The translations under genes were made by a program, and so were the position numbers. Shown here piece after piece: positions 41,431 to 54,311 of a stretch of DNA of 64,000 bases (the stretch's first letter is position 1; the number at the start of each line of letters is the position of its first letter). The notes under the pieces are model-generated. The model was given only the letters and a program-made list of their open reading frames with translations, did no database searches and had not been told where the DNA came from. Source of the DNA: Sisyra terminalis (Eukaryota > Arthropoda > Insecta > Neuroptera > Sisyridae); assembly GCA_958496175.1 (NCBI GenBank), contig OY292274.1, forward strand, positions 53,082,630 to 53,146,629. The letters run 5' to 3'.

Positions 41431-43352
41431 CAGAGGTGGGGAACCTTTTTACCATTAGAGGCCACATTCAAATTAGGCAGCAATAAGAGAGGCCGCATAA
41501 GCTGATTGACCTAAGAAAGTAACTTTTGTGAAATTATTATAGTTTTTCTATAGATTTAACAATTTATTGCATTATATAGAAAAAATAAAATATAATACTA
41601 CAAAATTTTAAATATAATATACATATAAAATAATATAAAAATATTATAAAAAATACAATAAAAAATATTTTTTTATTCACTAAGTGACTAAGTGACTTAT
41701 TTGGCTTCGTTTTTTGTTTGACAGTAATTGTAATTTGGATCAAGCTTCGTAACACACAGCTTTAACTTTGATCCTCTAAATGTGCATCTGTAATTTGCGT
41801 TCTTAAATTTTCTTTTATTTTTGACATGAGAGAAAATGTTGTCTCGCAACAGTAGGTACTCCCGAAGCAGGAAAGTAAACGGCGAGCATGTTCTCGAGGG
41901 CATGGATATTCAACAGAATTTTTCCAGATTTCTGTGGGATCCTTTTTAGCGTTAAAAAGGGATTTGATGATAATATCTTCCCCTAAATCAATTAACTCCA
42001 TTTGTAGTTCTGCAGGAACCTCGGATATATCTATTAAATGTGGTTCAAATGCCAGTTTCATAGCAGGAGTGTGCTCGTCAAAATCAGAAAATCTATTAGT
42101 ATACTCTTCTATTAAACAATCCAAGACACCTACATATTCATGGAATATTTTATTTTCACAGTTCTGCTCATTTAACATTTTAGCTAGCTCCGGGAAGTGT
42201 TGTGCAGATATTTCCGATCGACAAAGCAATGTTTTGAAAAATGATAATTTTTTTCTAAACGCTTGGATCTTTTGCCACCATAAATATACCTCGTTTCACC
42301 TTGCAGGAAAATATTTAAATTGTTTTGTTTTGTCATCATATCAGACAAAAATGCAAGGTTTCTGAGAAATACTTCATCTGATAGATCACATTGTTTTCCT
42401 TGTTCTTGATAAAAGTTTAAAATTTGTCGTCGTAAAGACAAAACTTTTATCAAAACCTGACCTGTTGATACCCAGCGAACCTTGCAGTAGTATGGTAGGT
42501 CAACACTATACGTTGCCTCATCTAAAGAGGGCATCTGCCGAAATTTACGATGACGCATTGCATTTACGCGAATATAGTTGACAATGGCAATAGTTCTACC
42601 CAGAGTGTCTTGCAAAATGGTAGATTTTGCGCAAAGATCTTGCTGATGAAAAATGCAGTGAAATGATATCAATTTTTTCAAGTTTAAGTTTTCCTTTTTT
42701 GACAAAGCAACGAATCCTTCTTTTTTACCTCTCATGGAAGGTGCGCCATCGGTGCAGACACTGACTAAATTACTGACATTCAATTGTAATTTATTACATA
42801 CTTCTTTGAAGTTTTCGAAAGTATCGGCTCCGCGAGTTTTTCCAGTTAGTGTACCCAACGCAAGTAGTTCTTCGTAACATTGAAAATCTTTAGTTATAGC
42901 ACGAATAAAATATAAAACTTGTGCCGAATCTGTTTTATCAGTGCTTTGATCTAAAGCAATTGAAAAATAAACATCTTCATTTTGTATAATTGTATGAAGT
43001 TGCTCTGTTACATTTTGCGCTAATTCGTGCTGTCGATCTGTTCCAGTTCTTCTTGAAAGAGGTAATTGTTTGTATTTGTCGACATTTCTTGGATCTAACA
43101 TACTCACTGCTTCAACAATGCATTCTTTAATTATTTCAATGTCACTAAATGGTTTGCCTCTTTTTCCAAGTATATGTGCTATTTGTACATGTGTATATGC
43201 GCTAGTATATGTGTATATTGCAACTGTCATGGCGTTGATGTACAATAGTTGTTTGAAACGAACTCTACCATTTTGTACTAGGTGGCAAAGGGCCGCACAA
43301 GAACCTCCCGGAGGCCGCATGCGGCCTCGAGGCCGCAGGTTCCCCACCTATG
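41431..43352 (-). mobile_element. hAT element of the GTF2IRD2/Zaphod-like type, 1922 bp, with broken transposase
   Basis: The left end is CAGAGGTGGGGAACCTTTTT and the right end, read inward, is CATAGGTGGGGAACCTGCGG. An exact 8-bp direct repeat GTATATGT flanks the element (41423-41430 and 43353-43360). Subterminal GAGGCCGCA words occur at both ends. TIR, duplication length and the transposase inside agree on hAT. The right TIR almost touches the transposase remnant, so the N-terminal BED-finger part and 5' region were lost by internal deletion. About 265 bp of non-coding sequence lies at the left end. Confidence 0.93.
41697..43347 (-). pseudogene. hAT transposase, GTF2IRD2/SCAND3-like, frameshifted and 5'-deleted
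   Basis: The transposase would cut and rejoin the element at its TIRs. Frame one (42184-43347, 387 codons) has GKRGKPFSDIEIIKECIVEA near 61-80, FSIALDQSTDKTD (D133, likely first catalytic acid), VCTDGAPSMRGKK (D200) and HCIFHQQDLCAK near 230-241, all typical of GTF2IRD2-type hAT proteins. About the first 38 residues are translated TIR and not protein. Frame two (41762-42229) carries the C-terminal dimerisation region with RRLLSCFGSTYCCETTFSLM. The frame changes near 42200-42250, and again near 41780, after which a third frame supplies the last residues down to 41697. Two frameshifts plus the missing N-terminus make it non-functional. Confidence 0.92.
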
Positions 43353-43360
43353 GTATATGT

Positions 43361-46054
43361 GATGCCGTTAAACTAAGCAAAGCGTCAACATACGAATTAA
43401 TAAGGTAGTAGTTAACTTATCCATTTTATTATATATAGTAGTACCTTGAAATTCAAATTTGTTGAAATATTTACTAGCCATCATTAAAGGTCTACTTTTT
43501 GCCAGAAAAACGAATCTATAAAGATGCAAAATAGCCTCCAGTGACCTTCCAAACCCTTTCCTCCCTCATTCAATGGTAGTGCGTTTGGCTATGGGATATC
43601 CTTTCTGCAAAAAAAAACATTGTTTTTTCATACCGTCTTCAATGATTCTGAGATACGAGTGTTTTGATCAATCACAATTCGTTCAAAGAACAAATTTTTG
43701 TTTTACTATTGGTAACACCAGAATTTGAGATGCTTCAATGGTCTGGGAATTATTTTCATTGGATTTTCGTTATTCTACATGATCAATTGAAAAAGTGAGA
43801 AAAAATATTGCGAGAATTTGCGAACAATGAGCAATTTAAGCAAATCAAATAATTTTCGGTTAATTTATATTAGAAAAAAAATTAGTATCTAAGTGATGTG
43901 AAAGTTAAAAGAAGTATAAAGTAGTTCATATATAACATAGACAACATGTCATACGTTAGCGTGAATGTATAAATAAGAGTTTGAAATGTATTTTTTGGAG
44001 CTTAATAACAAAACATAAATTATAGAATTAAATTTTTGGAGTAAAATGTTAAATTTATAAGTTCCTAAATTCTGTAAATTCTTAAATTCTTTTTTCTATT
44101 ATGTGTCATCTGCAAAACTTTCAAAATCAATAAGTGCATTAGTCGAAAATGGTACTTTCAAATAAATGTATCAAAAAAAAAAAAAAAAATGATGAAAGTA
44201 TGCATTACAAAATTATATGATAAATTACGTAAAGAAAATTATTAGGAAGGAAAATGAATCGGATGATTACCTTTTATAATTTCTAAGTAATTAGTGATAT
44301 ACCAAAAAGAAATCTACTTAGAATGTATTCAAATATTTTTATATGGGTGTTGTATTAAACTACATACGTCTTAACAAAAATTCGTATGGATATTTCAAAA
44401 ATTGTTATCAGTTAGTTTTTGAATATATTAAATTTAGTAAAATACGACTCAATCTTTACAAGTATTTGAATATTCATGATCTCTTGAATCAACGAAATGG
44501 TTGTACGAAGTTTCTCTTTCTGAAGGAGAAATTTGTTAAGGTAAAATACCAAAAAGAAAAAAAGAAATTTTTTGGTATTATTCATTTTTCTTACTCAGGA
44601 CCGTATATCTCCACATTAAATTGTTTTAGTAAATATGACTGTACGAAGTGACACAGAAAAGATAATTCTTCAACCGCGATAAGAAAGATACGAAAAGGTA
44701 CAAGTAAAAAGATAATTTCGTACAGATATATGTTCACATACCTATATAAAACATATTGTAATATAGGTGCTTACAAACGAAATGGAAGATTAAAATAGGT
44801 AGGTTTCCACCTATAGAAACCATTGACATTGAATGAAGGTGTGGTAAATGTCCATATTTCTAAGAAATTATCAAATAACTCTCACGAGGTGTTAACTATC
44901 TGACAGACAAAATTTCTGTTATCAAATTATCACTCATCATTATATACAATACTACATAAATCTCTTAAAACAGGAACATGGTATTTGGTGCTGCATTGTT
45001 ACTAAAGGGTCATTCCATTTGAAACCAACCATTGAAGAACTAATTCACCGCTCGATTATTATTGGATATTTTTAGACATTTCACTTCAAAATTATTACTT
45101 TTCAAAACTACATAAATTTTACTTTTATAATTTTTGGTTTTTGAACTATCAATTTTTAGAAACAGTGGCAGATGTTGACAAAATCCGCTTTTGATTTCAT
45201 AACTAAATTATCAATCTAGTTGATTTTAGAGTTTAGACAAATGAATTTTTTACCACGGTTGATTGAAATTATAAACTAGGACAATCAGTTACAGATAGTT
45301 TAAAAGTTGTAGTTGAGTACATTAATAATCACTTTTTATTTCTATTGGTTATCAATATACCTATAATTATAAACGCATTATTTCATTTTTTTTTTTTAAT
45401 AAAATCGGTGCATTTTTAGTTTTAATTGTATTAACCTATTAAATATTTACATACACTGCAAAAAGCTTCTCTGATATTTACCGTCTGTCTCAAGAAATTT
45501 GTAAAACTTGCACGCAAATAAAAACTATCTTTGTTAAATTGCAGAAAATCTTATCAAAAATAGGTGTGACAAATGAATCACAAATATGGAATTTTATCTT
45601 CCGTTGTTAGATTGATGGAGAAAATTATCTGCTATATTTATAAAATTACATGATTACAAACCTTAATTTCGTTTGAGAAATTCACCGCTTTGAAACAAAC
45701 GTGTTTATAGTTGTATCATTTCGACTTATACAATAGATATGGCATTTCCTTTAAGTAGATACTCAAATGATATAGTTCCTAGATTTTATTTTATTGCACA
45801 CCAATTTGAAATCAGGTAAAATGTTTTGTTCAAGTGAGTTCATTTAATATCAATAGAATATTAGATTAATTTTTTCTGCTTGAATTATTCAGCACATTTG
45901 TGATAAGTTCCTAAACAGGAAGATGCATGAAAATTATTTCTTTCTTTTTTCAAATTAAAACTATGCAAATTCAGAATTATAAAGAAAATATATTTCTTCA
46001 GCAAACCACAACTAATTCATTAAAACATATAAATTTTGAAATATTGAATTTTAG
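43361..46054. other. Non-coding stretch
   Basis: No gene was recognised. The ORF at 44343-44651 (102 codons) is lysine/phenylalanine-rich in the way AT-rich DNA gives by chance, and it has no motif. Near 45008 the words GGGTCATTCCATTTGAAACC resemble a repeat terminus, but no partner end was found. Confidence 0.5.
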
Positions 46055-46840
46055 CTGCCATAAAGCAACGATCGGCAACCCGCGTGACTGGTTTATAACA
46101 TAAAAGCCTTAATACCTACTACTGTCAGAAAAAAAGTTTCTTTGTTACTTTAAAGTATCTAAGATACTTCAGCTTAGTTCCTTTATCTTTTGACACAAAG
46201 TAACTAATATATTTAATACTTTTTAAAATGGAACTGTATCTTGTAACTCAAAAAGTAAGTTAGATACCGAGACACCAAGAATAAAGATATTAGTCTTATT
46301 AAAGTTTTATTTTCTTTTATTCTATAAGATTTAATTTATAGCTCTTATATGAATCTTCTATAATTTTTAAAGTGTCTTGAGTTTTCAAAGGATCCAAACT
46401 TTCCTTTTTTCTAAATTAATACATAGAAGAAATACATTTTCTGATTACCAAACAGCTTTTCCTAATAGGTACGTTACAAAACTTAGTACCTACTTATCTA
46501 AAATAAAAAGTAACTAAAAAGTATCTTTAAATGTAACTTAAGATAAGTATTTAAGTTCCTTTTATAAAAGTACCTTGATACCTAAAGTAACTTCGGATGC
46601 TTTTTAAAAAAGTAACTTAACTAGTATCTAGATAATTTTCCAAAGTATCTTTGACAGAAAGGTCACACTATTTTTTTGTAAAAGAACAGTTCTACTTTGA
46701 AGTTCTCGGTTAAATTTTTAATAATATTCAAATACCTATTATCAAAATTATGAATAAGTGTGGCCTACCTTTATTTCAATAAAGGACCTTGCCTGCCAAG
46801 ATGTTTCCGACCGCTGGTTTTAAGCCATAAAGCGACAATC
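46055..46840. repeat. Degenerate repeat region of AAGTATCT/AAGTAACT words
   Basis: From about 46120 to 46660 the sequence is made largely of variants of AAGTATCT, AAGTAACT and their complements, bounded by CTGTCAGAAA and (inverted) CTGTCAAAGATA. On the outside lie two direct copies of a GCCATAAAGC(A/G)AC block (near 46058 and 46826). This may be an old MITE whose interior is palindromic. Family and exact ends are unknown. Confidence 0.4.
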
Positions 46841-49222
46841 GCTGAAATAAATTAATATTTTACAAACTTTTTGTGGTTATTGACATATAAAAAATATTTT
46901 TTTATTACTTTGTTGGATTTGGAGATAATAGTTTACAATAAGGTTGTTAGACGTAAACCTGCGTCCTATTATATTTTTTACAAGTATTTACGAGATGTTA
47001 GTCGACTTGTAATCAGTGCAACCATAGTACCTACAACGTACTGGATTGTGAGGTGCAAAAAAGTAACTACCATATTATTATAACTATAACTATAGGTAAC
47101 TACTATATTATTAGTTTAATCTTAATCGATACTTCAGCAAAAGTATAATCAAGGTTCATGTTATTGTCCACTTACTAAGCACAATTGCTTTAAATAAAAG
47201 AATCAAAAGCTTTGAAACTAGTTGAATAACAAACTACATTTTCAAACCTTGAAATTGTTTCACCTTATTATGCGTCCTATAATACATATTTTGTCCAATT
47301 GTTCGAAAAGCTCCAATGTATACCTTTTGTTCCAATCGCACAAAAGCCCCAACTATTATTTGTCTCGAAGCTTTTATAATTCGGCAAATGTATACATAAA
47401 ATTCCATGCACGATTGCATATGCAATTTTGGTTAATTTGAATATTTTCGTAATTTGAATATTTGTTTATAACTTTAATCTATTATTATCATTCTCTTCGT
47501 ACTAAATTTGATGAATTACTGACCTACAAGCATGTTTCAAACATCATATGGGTGATGCATTATAATTAGACCTAAAGAATGTAACTTAGTTTACAGTTAA
47601 TAAACCTTTATTCCGCTCAGAATATTCCCTGTAAAGTCAAGTTCTAAGCTTTGTTTTGCGCCCTTAACACTAAAATACATTGATCAAAACATTATTAATT
47701 TTAACGTGGTGGTACGAATAGATTTCAAATTAGGAAATAATTTTTACTATACATCGACAGAATGTGATTTGCTTTAATTTTGTCATCTATGAGGCATTCA
47801 TTAAGACCATATCCATCAAGAATTGATCTGTTTCCTTATAATATAAGATAAATATTCATAGGACTTTTTAAGTTTAAATAACAATTAATTTATTAAAAAA
47901 AAATTGTTGTAGGTACTTGAAATTCTAAGTCTTATGTAATTATATTTAAATGCTTGCACTTATTGTACGTATGTACATTGTACAGTGTACATATAAGCAG
48001 ATAAGATTAAAAGAGATTTTTCAAAACAAAAAAAAACCTGAAAAAATATTCACAAAAGTATTTGGTTTATTAATTGTTAATTCGATAAGATTAATTAATA
48101 GGTTTAATTGTGTTTTACAAATGTCTTATTATTAGATACTATTTCTGCCTGTAGTCTACATTCTTGCTACCCATTGTAGTATATGGAGTAGATATATGGT
48201 ACAAGTGTTTTCGATAATTTAGTGATTAGAAATATATAAATTTATTTGTGCATATAAAAAATGGTATTAGTATTAATAACAAGCACAATATATACATTTA
48301 TAAATTAGATTGAAAAATTGTGGTGAATGAAAGTAGTACGTGTATCTTTAAAACAAATATTAAGTTAATATTTATACAAAACATTAAAGATAGAGCTTTG
48401 TGGACGTTATTTAAAAAGTAGCAGAAGTAGCAGTTAATGTCAACATTATATTTATGTTTAATATTTAAACATGAATTTTGTAAATCTTTTAGTACAATGT
48501 TATTATCACACCATCAAACACCATCACTATCATCGTCAGTTTCAGTGTCATTATTAAATATAGATATCTTTATTATTACATAATACGCCAGATATATGCA
48601 GTTCACGCTCATCCTGTATCGAGATCTTTGTTTAATATTTGCTTATAGCAATCATAAGAGCCGAGAGGGGTAGAATCACATCCGGAAAATTTAATTGTGT
48701 ATCAAACATACTTATTTGTGTTTGTATTTACGATTCAGACCGTGAGTTAATATACACATGTCAAATAAAACGGGCTCTGTCTACATTGGCCTATGTTAAC
48801 CAGTTTGTTTTCTTTCAAGATTGCACTTTTGACATTAAAACATTAACAGATTAAAACATTAATGAATAAAACTCAATATTTGACTTAAATATTTTCAATG
48901 AACTCTTTGATGTTAAAACAATTCATTGAGGGAAAAGGTATATTTTTGTTAAAAGAAATGATTAGGAATAATTAATTTGGATTCTTAAAGTTTACAAATT
49001 GCTCAAAATCACTTTGCATGATTTTTCCTTGATTTACAATTTGATGGAAATGAATATTTTATCACTAATTGCCAATAAAGGAATACGTTTTCGTTGGGTG
49101 GCCTATCAAAATCTATACGGATTTTTGATTATTATTTAAAGAATTAAAAACATCTATAATATATTCATTAACCCTCTTCTATCATACCTTTCTCTTTCCG
49201 TCTCTTTCAACAAACATAGTAC
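46841..49222. other. Non-coding stretch
   Basis: No gene was recognised. GTAC-rich words occur near 47965-47990 and a short CATCA-rich run lies near 48510-48545. ORFs on both strands at 47222-47440 are overlapping and unsupported. Confidence 0.5.
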
Positions 49223-49230
49223 AATGTGAG

Positions 49231-50481
49231 CAGTGGCGTGCATTACATATAGACAAAAAGACACTGCCTACCCTATATAATTCAGATAAATATTTATAAT
49301 TTTGTTTTGATATCTAGTTTTATTTTATTTACGAGTACTATAAAATATCAATAAAGAAAAAAATCTTAACGGATATCATCTATACAGTATACAGATTATG
49401 CCACCTCATTCGTTCGTTCAATTTCAAGTAAGCGACTGGTTTGCATTGTGTATTTGCATTGCATGTACTAGCGCTCATGGCAACGCTGCGGGAAAGACAC
49501 AAACTATTCGTGCCTAAATATTTATGTGTGCACTCATAGCTATATATGGGTCAGTGTGTACGTTCGTATAAAAACAATAATACAAATATACAATTCTACT
49601 CATACAACCTCATAGAAAGACACTGTCTTCTTACAACACGACAAATTACGATAATTACCGAAGTAGCATCATTTCTTATTCATTAACGCTGCAATTACAA
49701 TATTGACTTTGATTGATCTCAATAATCGATTTAACGATCAGTAATCTACGTACATTGTTATTATTTAATTATAATAAATTTTAATAATGTATTATCTATT
49801 ATCTGTATTATTTAATCCTGACGATTATATTGTATTTCTTTAATAAAGTTTACAAAATGAGTCTATCTATGGATATTTCTGGTTAAAAATATCAACATCA
49901 TTATTTACCCTATACTGATTAGCCAACAAAATTTTAAAGTGTGAATTTTCCGATTTATTTTTTGCCAATCGATGGAAAATCGTTCGCAGAGGTTTGTGAA
50001 AGAAACCGTTTCGTTTGTAACAAAATAGTTTAGCGGTAATTAAATACATAAGATAAATTAATTAATTAGTCATTGATATAGTAAAATGTTAAGAAAATTA
50101 GTTTGAAAGCAACATACAAGAACAAAAATGCGGAAAAATTTAGGAAACGGTTGGTTAAAACTAAAACTAAAAAAAAGTCAAAGAAAAATATTTTCCGAAT
50201 TTCAAAAAATACTTAATGTTCTACTTCGTATATATATTTTTTAAACTATTTTGTCACAATCGAAACGGTTTCTTTCACATACGCCTACGAACGGTTTCCC
50301 ATCGAATGGCAAAAAAAATCAGATAATTCACACTTTAAAATTTTGTTGGCTAATCGGTATAGGATTCATTATTTACTCATCATAACGACGAACTAAAACC
50401 AACGTGCAGCATTTTTGATTATATTAAAGTAGCTTTTAAAAATTTCTGTCTACCCTGCCTAAAATCTCTGTGCACGCCACT
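49231..50481. mobile_element. Non-autonomous hAT element, 1251 bp, with internal inverted repeat
   Basis: The terminal inverted repeat is CAGTGGCGTGCA at both ends, followed by looser subterminal similarity (CTGCCTACCCT on the left and, on the right, CTACCCTGCCT). The exact 8-bp duplication AATGTGAG flanks it (49223-49230 and 50482-50489). Inside, 49898-50032 and 50242-50376 are inverted copies of a 135-bp segment, with identity of roughly 85% by eye. No transposase motif is visible: the 60-codon minus-strand ORF at 49867-50049 lies within the inverted repeat and is not convincing. The CAGTGGCGTG terminus is common among insect hAT families. Confidence 0.92.
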
Positions 50482-50489
50482 GAATGTGA

Positions 50490-53400
50490 GTAAGATCACG
50501 TCAAGTAGACCCCAATATTTACCACTTGGTCATGGAATTCTTGAACAATTATTTTATTGTGAAGTATTTACAACCAATAATTAAATTTAAGATTTTCTTA
50601 CAAATATTCAATTTAACTACTTATTTTGTCACCATGAAAATTTTGAGAACTTTTTATTAAAACATTGATTATGCCTCAACCGTTTGAGTTTAGTAATGTA
50701 AATTTTCTGGATTTATTGTTACATATCTATATTTGGTTAATATATTCAGAATTTATATTTATTTGTTACTTTATTACTATATTTTACCTTTAAGTTAACA
50801 AATGAATTTTTTTTTCAATGGTTACATGCCAGTGGTTAATTAAATTGGTAAATTACGGGGTTTACTCGTACTTGATGTGATCTTACTCATATGATCCCTG
50901 CAATGCAAACCTGAAAGTATTGATGAAGAAAACATTATGTTATTCTTTGTAACCCATAGCTTTAGGTTATTGAAACACTTGTATGAACATATATTTGAAA
51001 TATGGGATAGGATTATAGTAGAATTTCCAAATGAAAATTGAAGAGAGTAGAATATTTGTAAAAAGTTATTTTTTGAAGTTATATCTTTACTTATATTCAG
51101 TTTTTGTTCATTTCTTCCTAACACGTTAACTATTTAACGATAAGTACTAAATTTTTGTTAAACTAATTGATTTTTTCAATTTTTATAGCGCTAAATGGAA
51201 TTGATGAGCAAATCATGGATTTGTGGACCAATGAAAATTTCACTGTTTTGGTTTTGCAAACTTAAATTTTATAACGTCTAGTATTAAGTGCTTAAAAGCA
51301 CTGCCTAGCAAAATAAAAGTTAGCCTTAATAAAACAAATTGAAATTTTATAATCTTTCAAAAAATACAAATATTTTTTTTCGCTTTCTCAATTACAATAT
51401 AGCTCATTAAAAGGAAAAAAAAATTATTGGAATATTCACAAAAGCAGCGATTAAAAAAGAAAAGGGGGACAATAGATTATTATTGGAATTCGTTTGTTGG
51501 AAATTTGATAATTTTTTTTTGGTGTGTATTAGCATTTTTGGGTAAATATTTATCAGGGAGTAAGTATAGTATTGATATTTATTGCTTGTAAGATAAAGCG
51601 AATATATAATTGTCAGTAAAGATTTTTTTAATTAAAACACCAAATAAGATCATATTTTTACTAACCATTTTGTCAGTTTCAAAGAACTTTTACCAGCAAA
51701 CTGATTTTGTGATATAAAGAAATTAAACGTTTAAATTAATTCCGTTTCTCAAAACATAACGGTCACTGAATTCTGAATATAAACGAAACTTTTCACAAAA
51801 AGATCCCAAAATCCCTATATTAAATAATAAAATATTATTTTTTCAAACAAATAAACTTTTGAAATAAAAAAATATACAATAATCACGTTAAATACAAACC
51901 GTTAAATCGGTAGACAGATTTGTGTAAATGTGATGATTGTAAATATGTATCTATTATTTATTTCCTAGATTGTTAATCTATTTGTATTAAAAATAACATC
52001 AATAAATATAAACATTCATTTTGTGAAAGAAAAAAGTGTAGAAAAATAAACATTTGTACAAATCTTAATTATTAATGATACAAGTAATTGTCGTATAATT
52101 ATTATGTATTTAAGAGAATTGGACAGGTAAGTGTGGTGAAATATTACAATATTTGTTATTATTTATATCAATTTACAAAATGAGTCAATATGTATTTATT
52201 TATATTATAATAAACAATATTTACCTTTATCTAAAATCTAAATGTTGACTTTTGCAAACTATTGTGTGTATGTACGGATAGAGGTATATGGAAGTATAGA
52301 TATTTATGTGTATTTGGAGAGGAAAGGCGTATATAAGTGGGGCTGTAAGTATCTTCATAAATATCGGTATACTATATACTGTGATGTGTACAAGTATCCG
52401 TGTTTGCGTGTGGTAATATTTGGAAGGAATCCCCCGTAAAATGATAATCAAATATTAAGAAATAAATACTTTTTGTACACGAGCATTCATTCAAATATAT
52501 AACTTAAAGAATAACTAATTGTAAATGTTGGTGAGTGTCACTTACCACAGCTGAATTACATCAGAATAACAATAACGACACAAGTAATATGGTACATATT
52601 TGTATGAACTAAATAACACTAATAATAACATGTAATGTTTGTGACTAATTTCTTACAATATTTATCAACAATTACGAAAATTCAATATTACCTTAGAAAA
52701 AATGCAAATAACTCGTATCAATATTTTCAGATTCTTTCTATTAGTTAATTTTCATTACTTGAAATATAAACAGTTCTTTTTTTAGTTTATTTTTCCGCAT
52801 CATTTTACATAGTTTGTCTTTATTTGCACATTTACAAATTATTTTTTAAAGATGGATTGTATATTGAATTAGATTTATACTAAAAATTTTCTAAAACCTT
52901 TATGTATTTTCTTGATTAATTAATACTCTTTTCATTTGTTATATAATAATTTATGATACAATATTCATTATAGTTTATCAAAAAGTTAAATAAAAAAATC
53001 AATCATATATATCATATATATCGTAAGTATATATGTTCAAATATATCCCATCATAAATAGGAAGTAACATTTAAAAACCAACTGCGGCATATTACTATAC
53101 AAGTCCACTATACACCCTATACTAATATATGGAACACCTGGCAAAGAGCATACAAACACATATGAATAGACTCCGAATTTAGTTCAAATTTAGCACTCAG
53201 GAATAACTTTCTTTTCCAAATTTATATAAATCTTTAGTACAATAATTTTATAATTCGTACGCAGCAGTGTAAGTGTAATGCCACCCTATGCCTCAATCGA
53301 TATACCACCTTTATTACTTCAAAACATCTAATCTCCAAATAATTAAACCAAATATTTGTTTTTATTAATCTTAAAAAAACTTCTTATAAGTTTACCAATA

Positions 53401-53600
53401 ATTTTCTTATAAATAAATTTAAATATATTTTATTAATGTCAATAAAATTGTTCAAAGATGAATATAATTCACAGCTTTTTTCATCAGTTATTTATGATAT
53501 TAACTTCTCTTTCTAGTTTTGGTTCGCACAAAAACGTCGATTATATTATTATCATCGTAATCGATTTTTTACTCTAATTGAGGTTCAATACATAATATGT
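50490..53600. other. Non-coding stretch
   Basis: No gene was recognised. The segment 52240-52440 is open on both strands and rich in GTAT/ATAC, so both short ORFs are compositional. A worn ATAT tract lies near 53005-53030. Confidence 0.5.
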
Positions 53601-53786
53601 CTACTGATGATCGAGTGGTTTAGGTGACCGCTCCAAAATTGGTAGGTTTTGGGTTCGATCCTCGTATCGAACAAATTTTCAATACAAATTTTCTCAATTA
53701 CGGATTTTTATTAACCCTAGAGTTACTAAAGACTTTAGTAGTTATAAAACGACGGTAAATAACAGTTAAAAAAATATATAATAATA
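53601..53786 (+). mobile_element. tRNA-derived SINE, copy 3 (best preserved promoter)
   Basis: The A-box-like GATCGAGTGGTTTAGGTGAC is followed after about 30 bases by a perfect B box, GGGTTCGATCC. The body repeats the tail seen at 20.1 kb (ATTACGGATTTTTATTAACC, CTAGAGTTACTAAAGAC, GTAGTTATAAAACGACGG) and ends in an A-rich run. RNA polymerase III could plausibly transcribe it. The tRNA part cannot fold into a complete cloverleaf, so it is not a tRNA gene. Confidence 0.8.
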
Positions 53787-54311
53787 CTAGAGCATTAAGT
53801 ATATTTTAGTCCACTCTTGGACGTTAGTAATTTTTCACCCTTTTCAAGGCGGAAAATGATTTTTCCTCTTACCAATTTGTCGTTAAGGCTCAAAAAATGC
53901 GCAAAACAATATCAATATTTGGGTTCACATTTCCATGATTTCGTAAATGCAATGTTTTTTATAAATTTTGTGTGGAGCGGATATTTTCAGTACTTTGTGA
54001 TGAAACGTTAATTGTATTATGTAACTGAATAACTAAGGTTTACTAAGGTCTTTTATAAAACAAGGGCGTACTAGATTCTTTTAAACAACTACGACGTATT
54101 TCGACTATCAAGATTTGCATAGGACTTTAAATGTTCTGATAAAAATGAATCGAAATTAGTACGTTCTACGGTTCCTAAATAATAACCTTTCCTATGGGGA
54201 TTTTCAATTTGTTCTGAACGCCCCCAAATTGCTGGTCCTTTTTTTGACAGTGATTTAGCGATTGAAAATAATATAATATATATTATATATAATATATATA
54301 AGATATAATAT

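Noticed and set aside
41934..43408. Plus-strand ORFs at 41934-42365 and 43070-43408
   Set aside because: Antisense to the hAT transposase remnant and its TIR.
44343..44651. 102-codon ORF
   Set aside because: Composition (K, F, Y, N) follows the base bias, with no motif, homologous domain or splice context.
45008..45030. GGGTCATTCCATTTGAAACC as a transposon terminus
   Set aside because: No inverted partner nearby and no flanking duplication.
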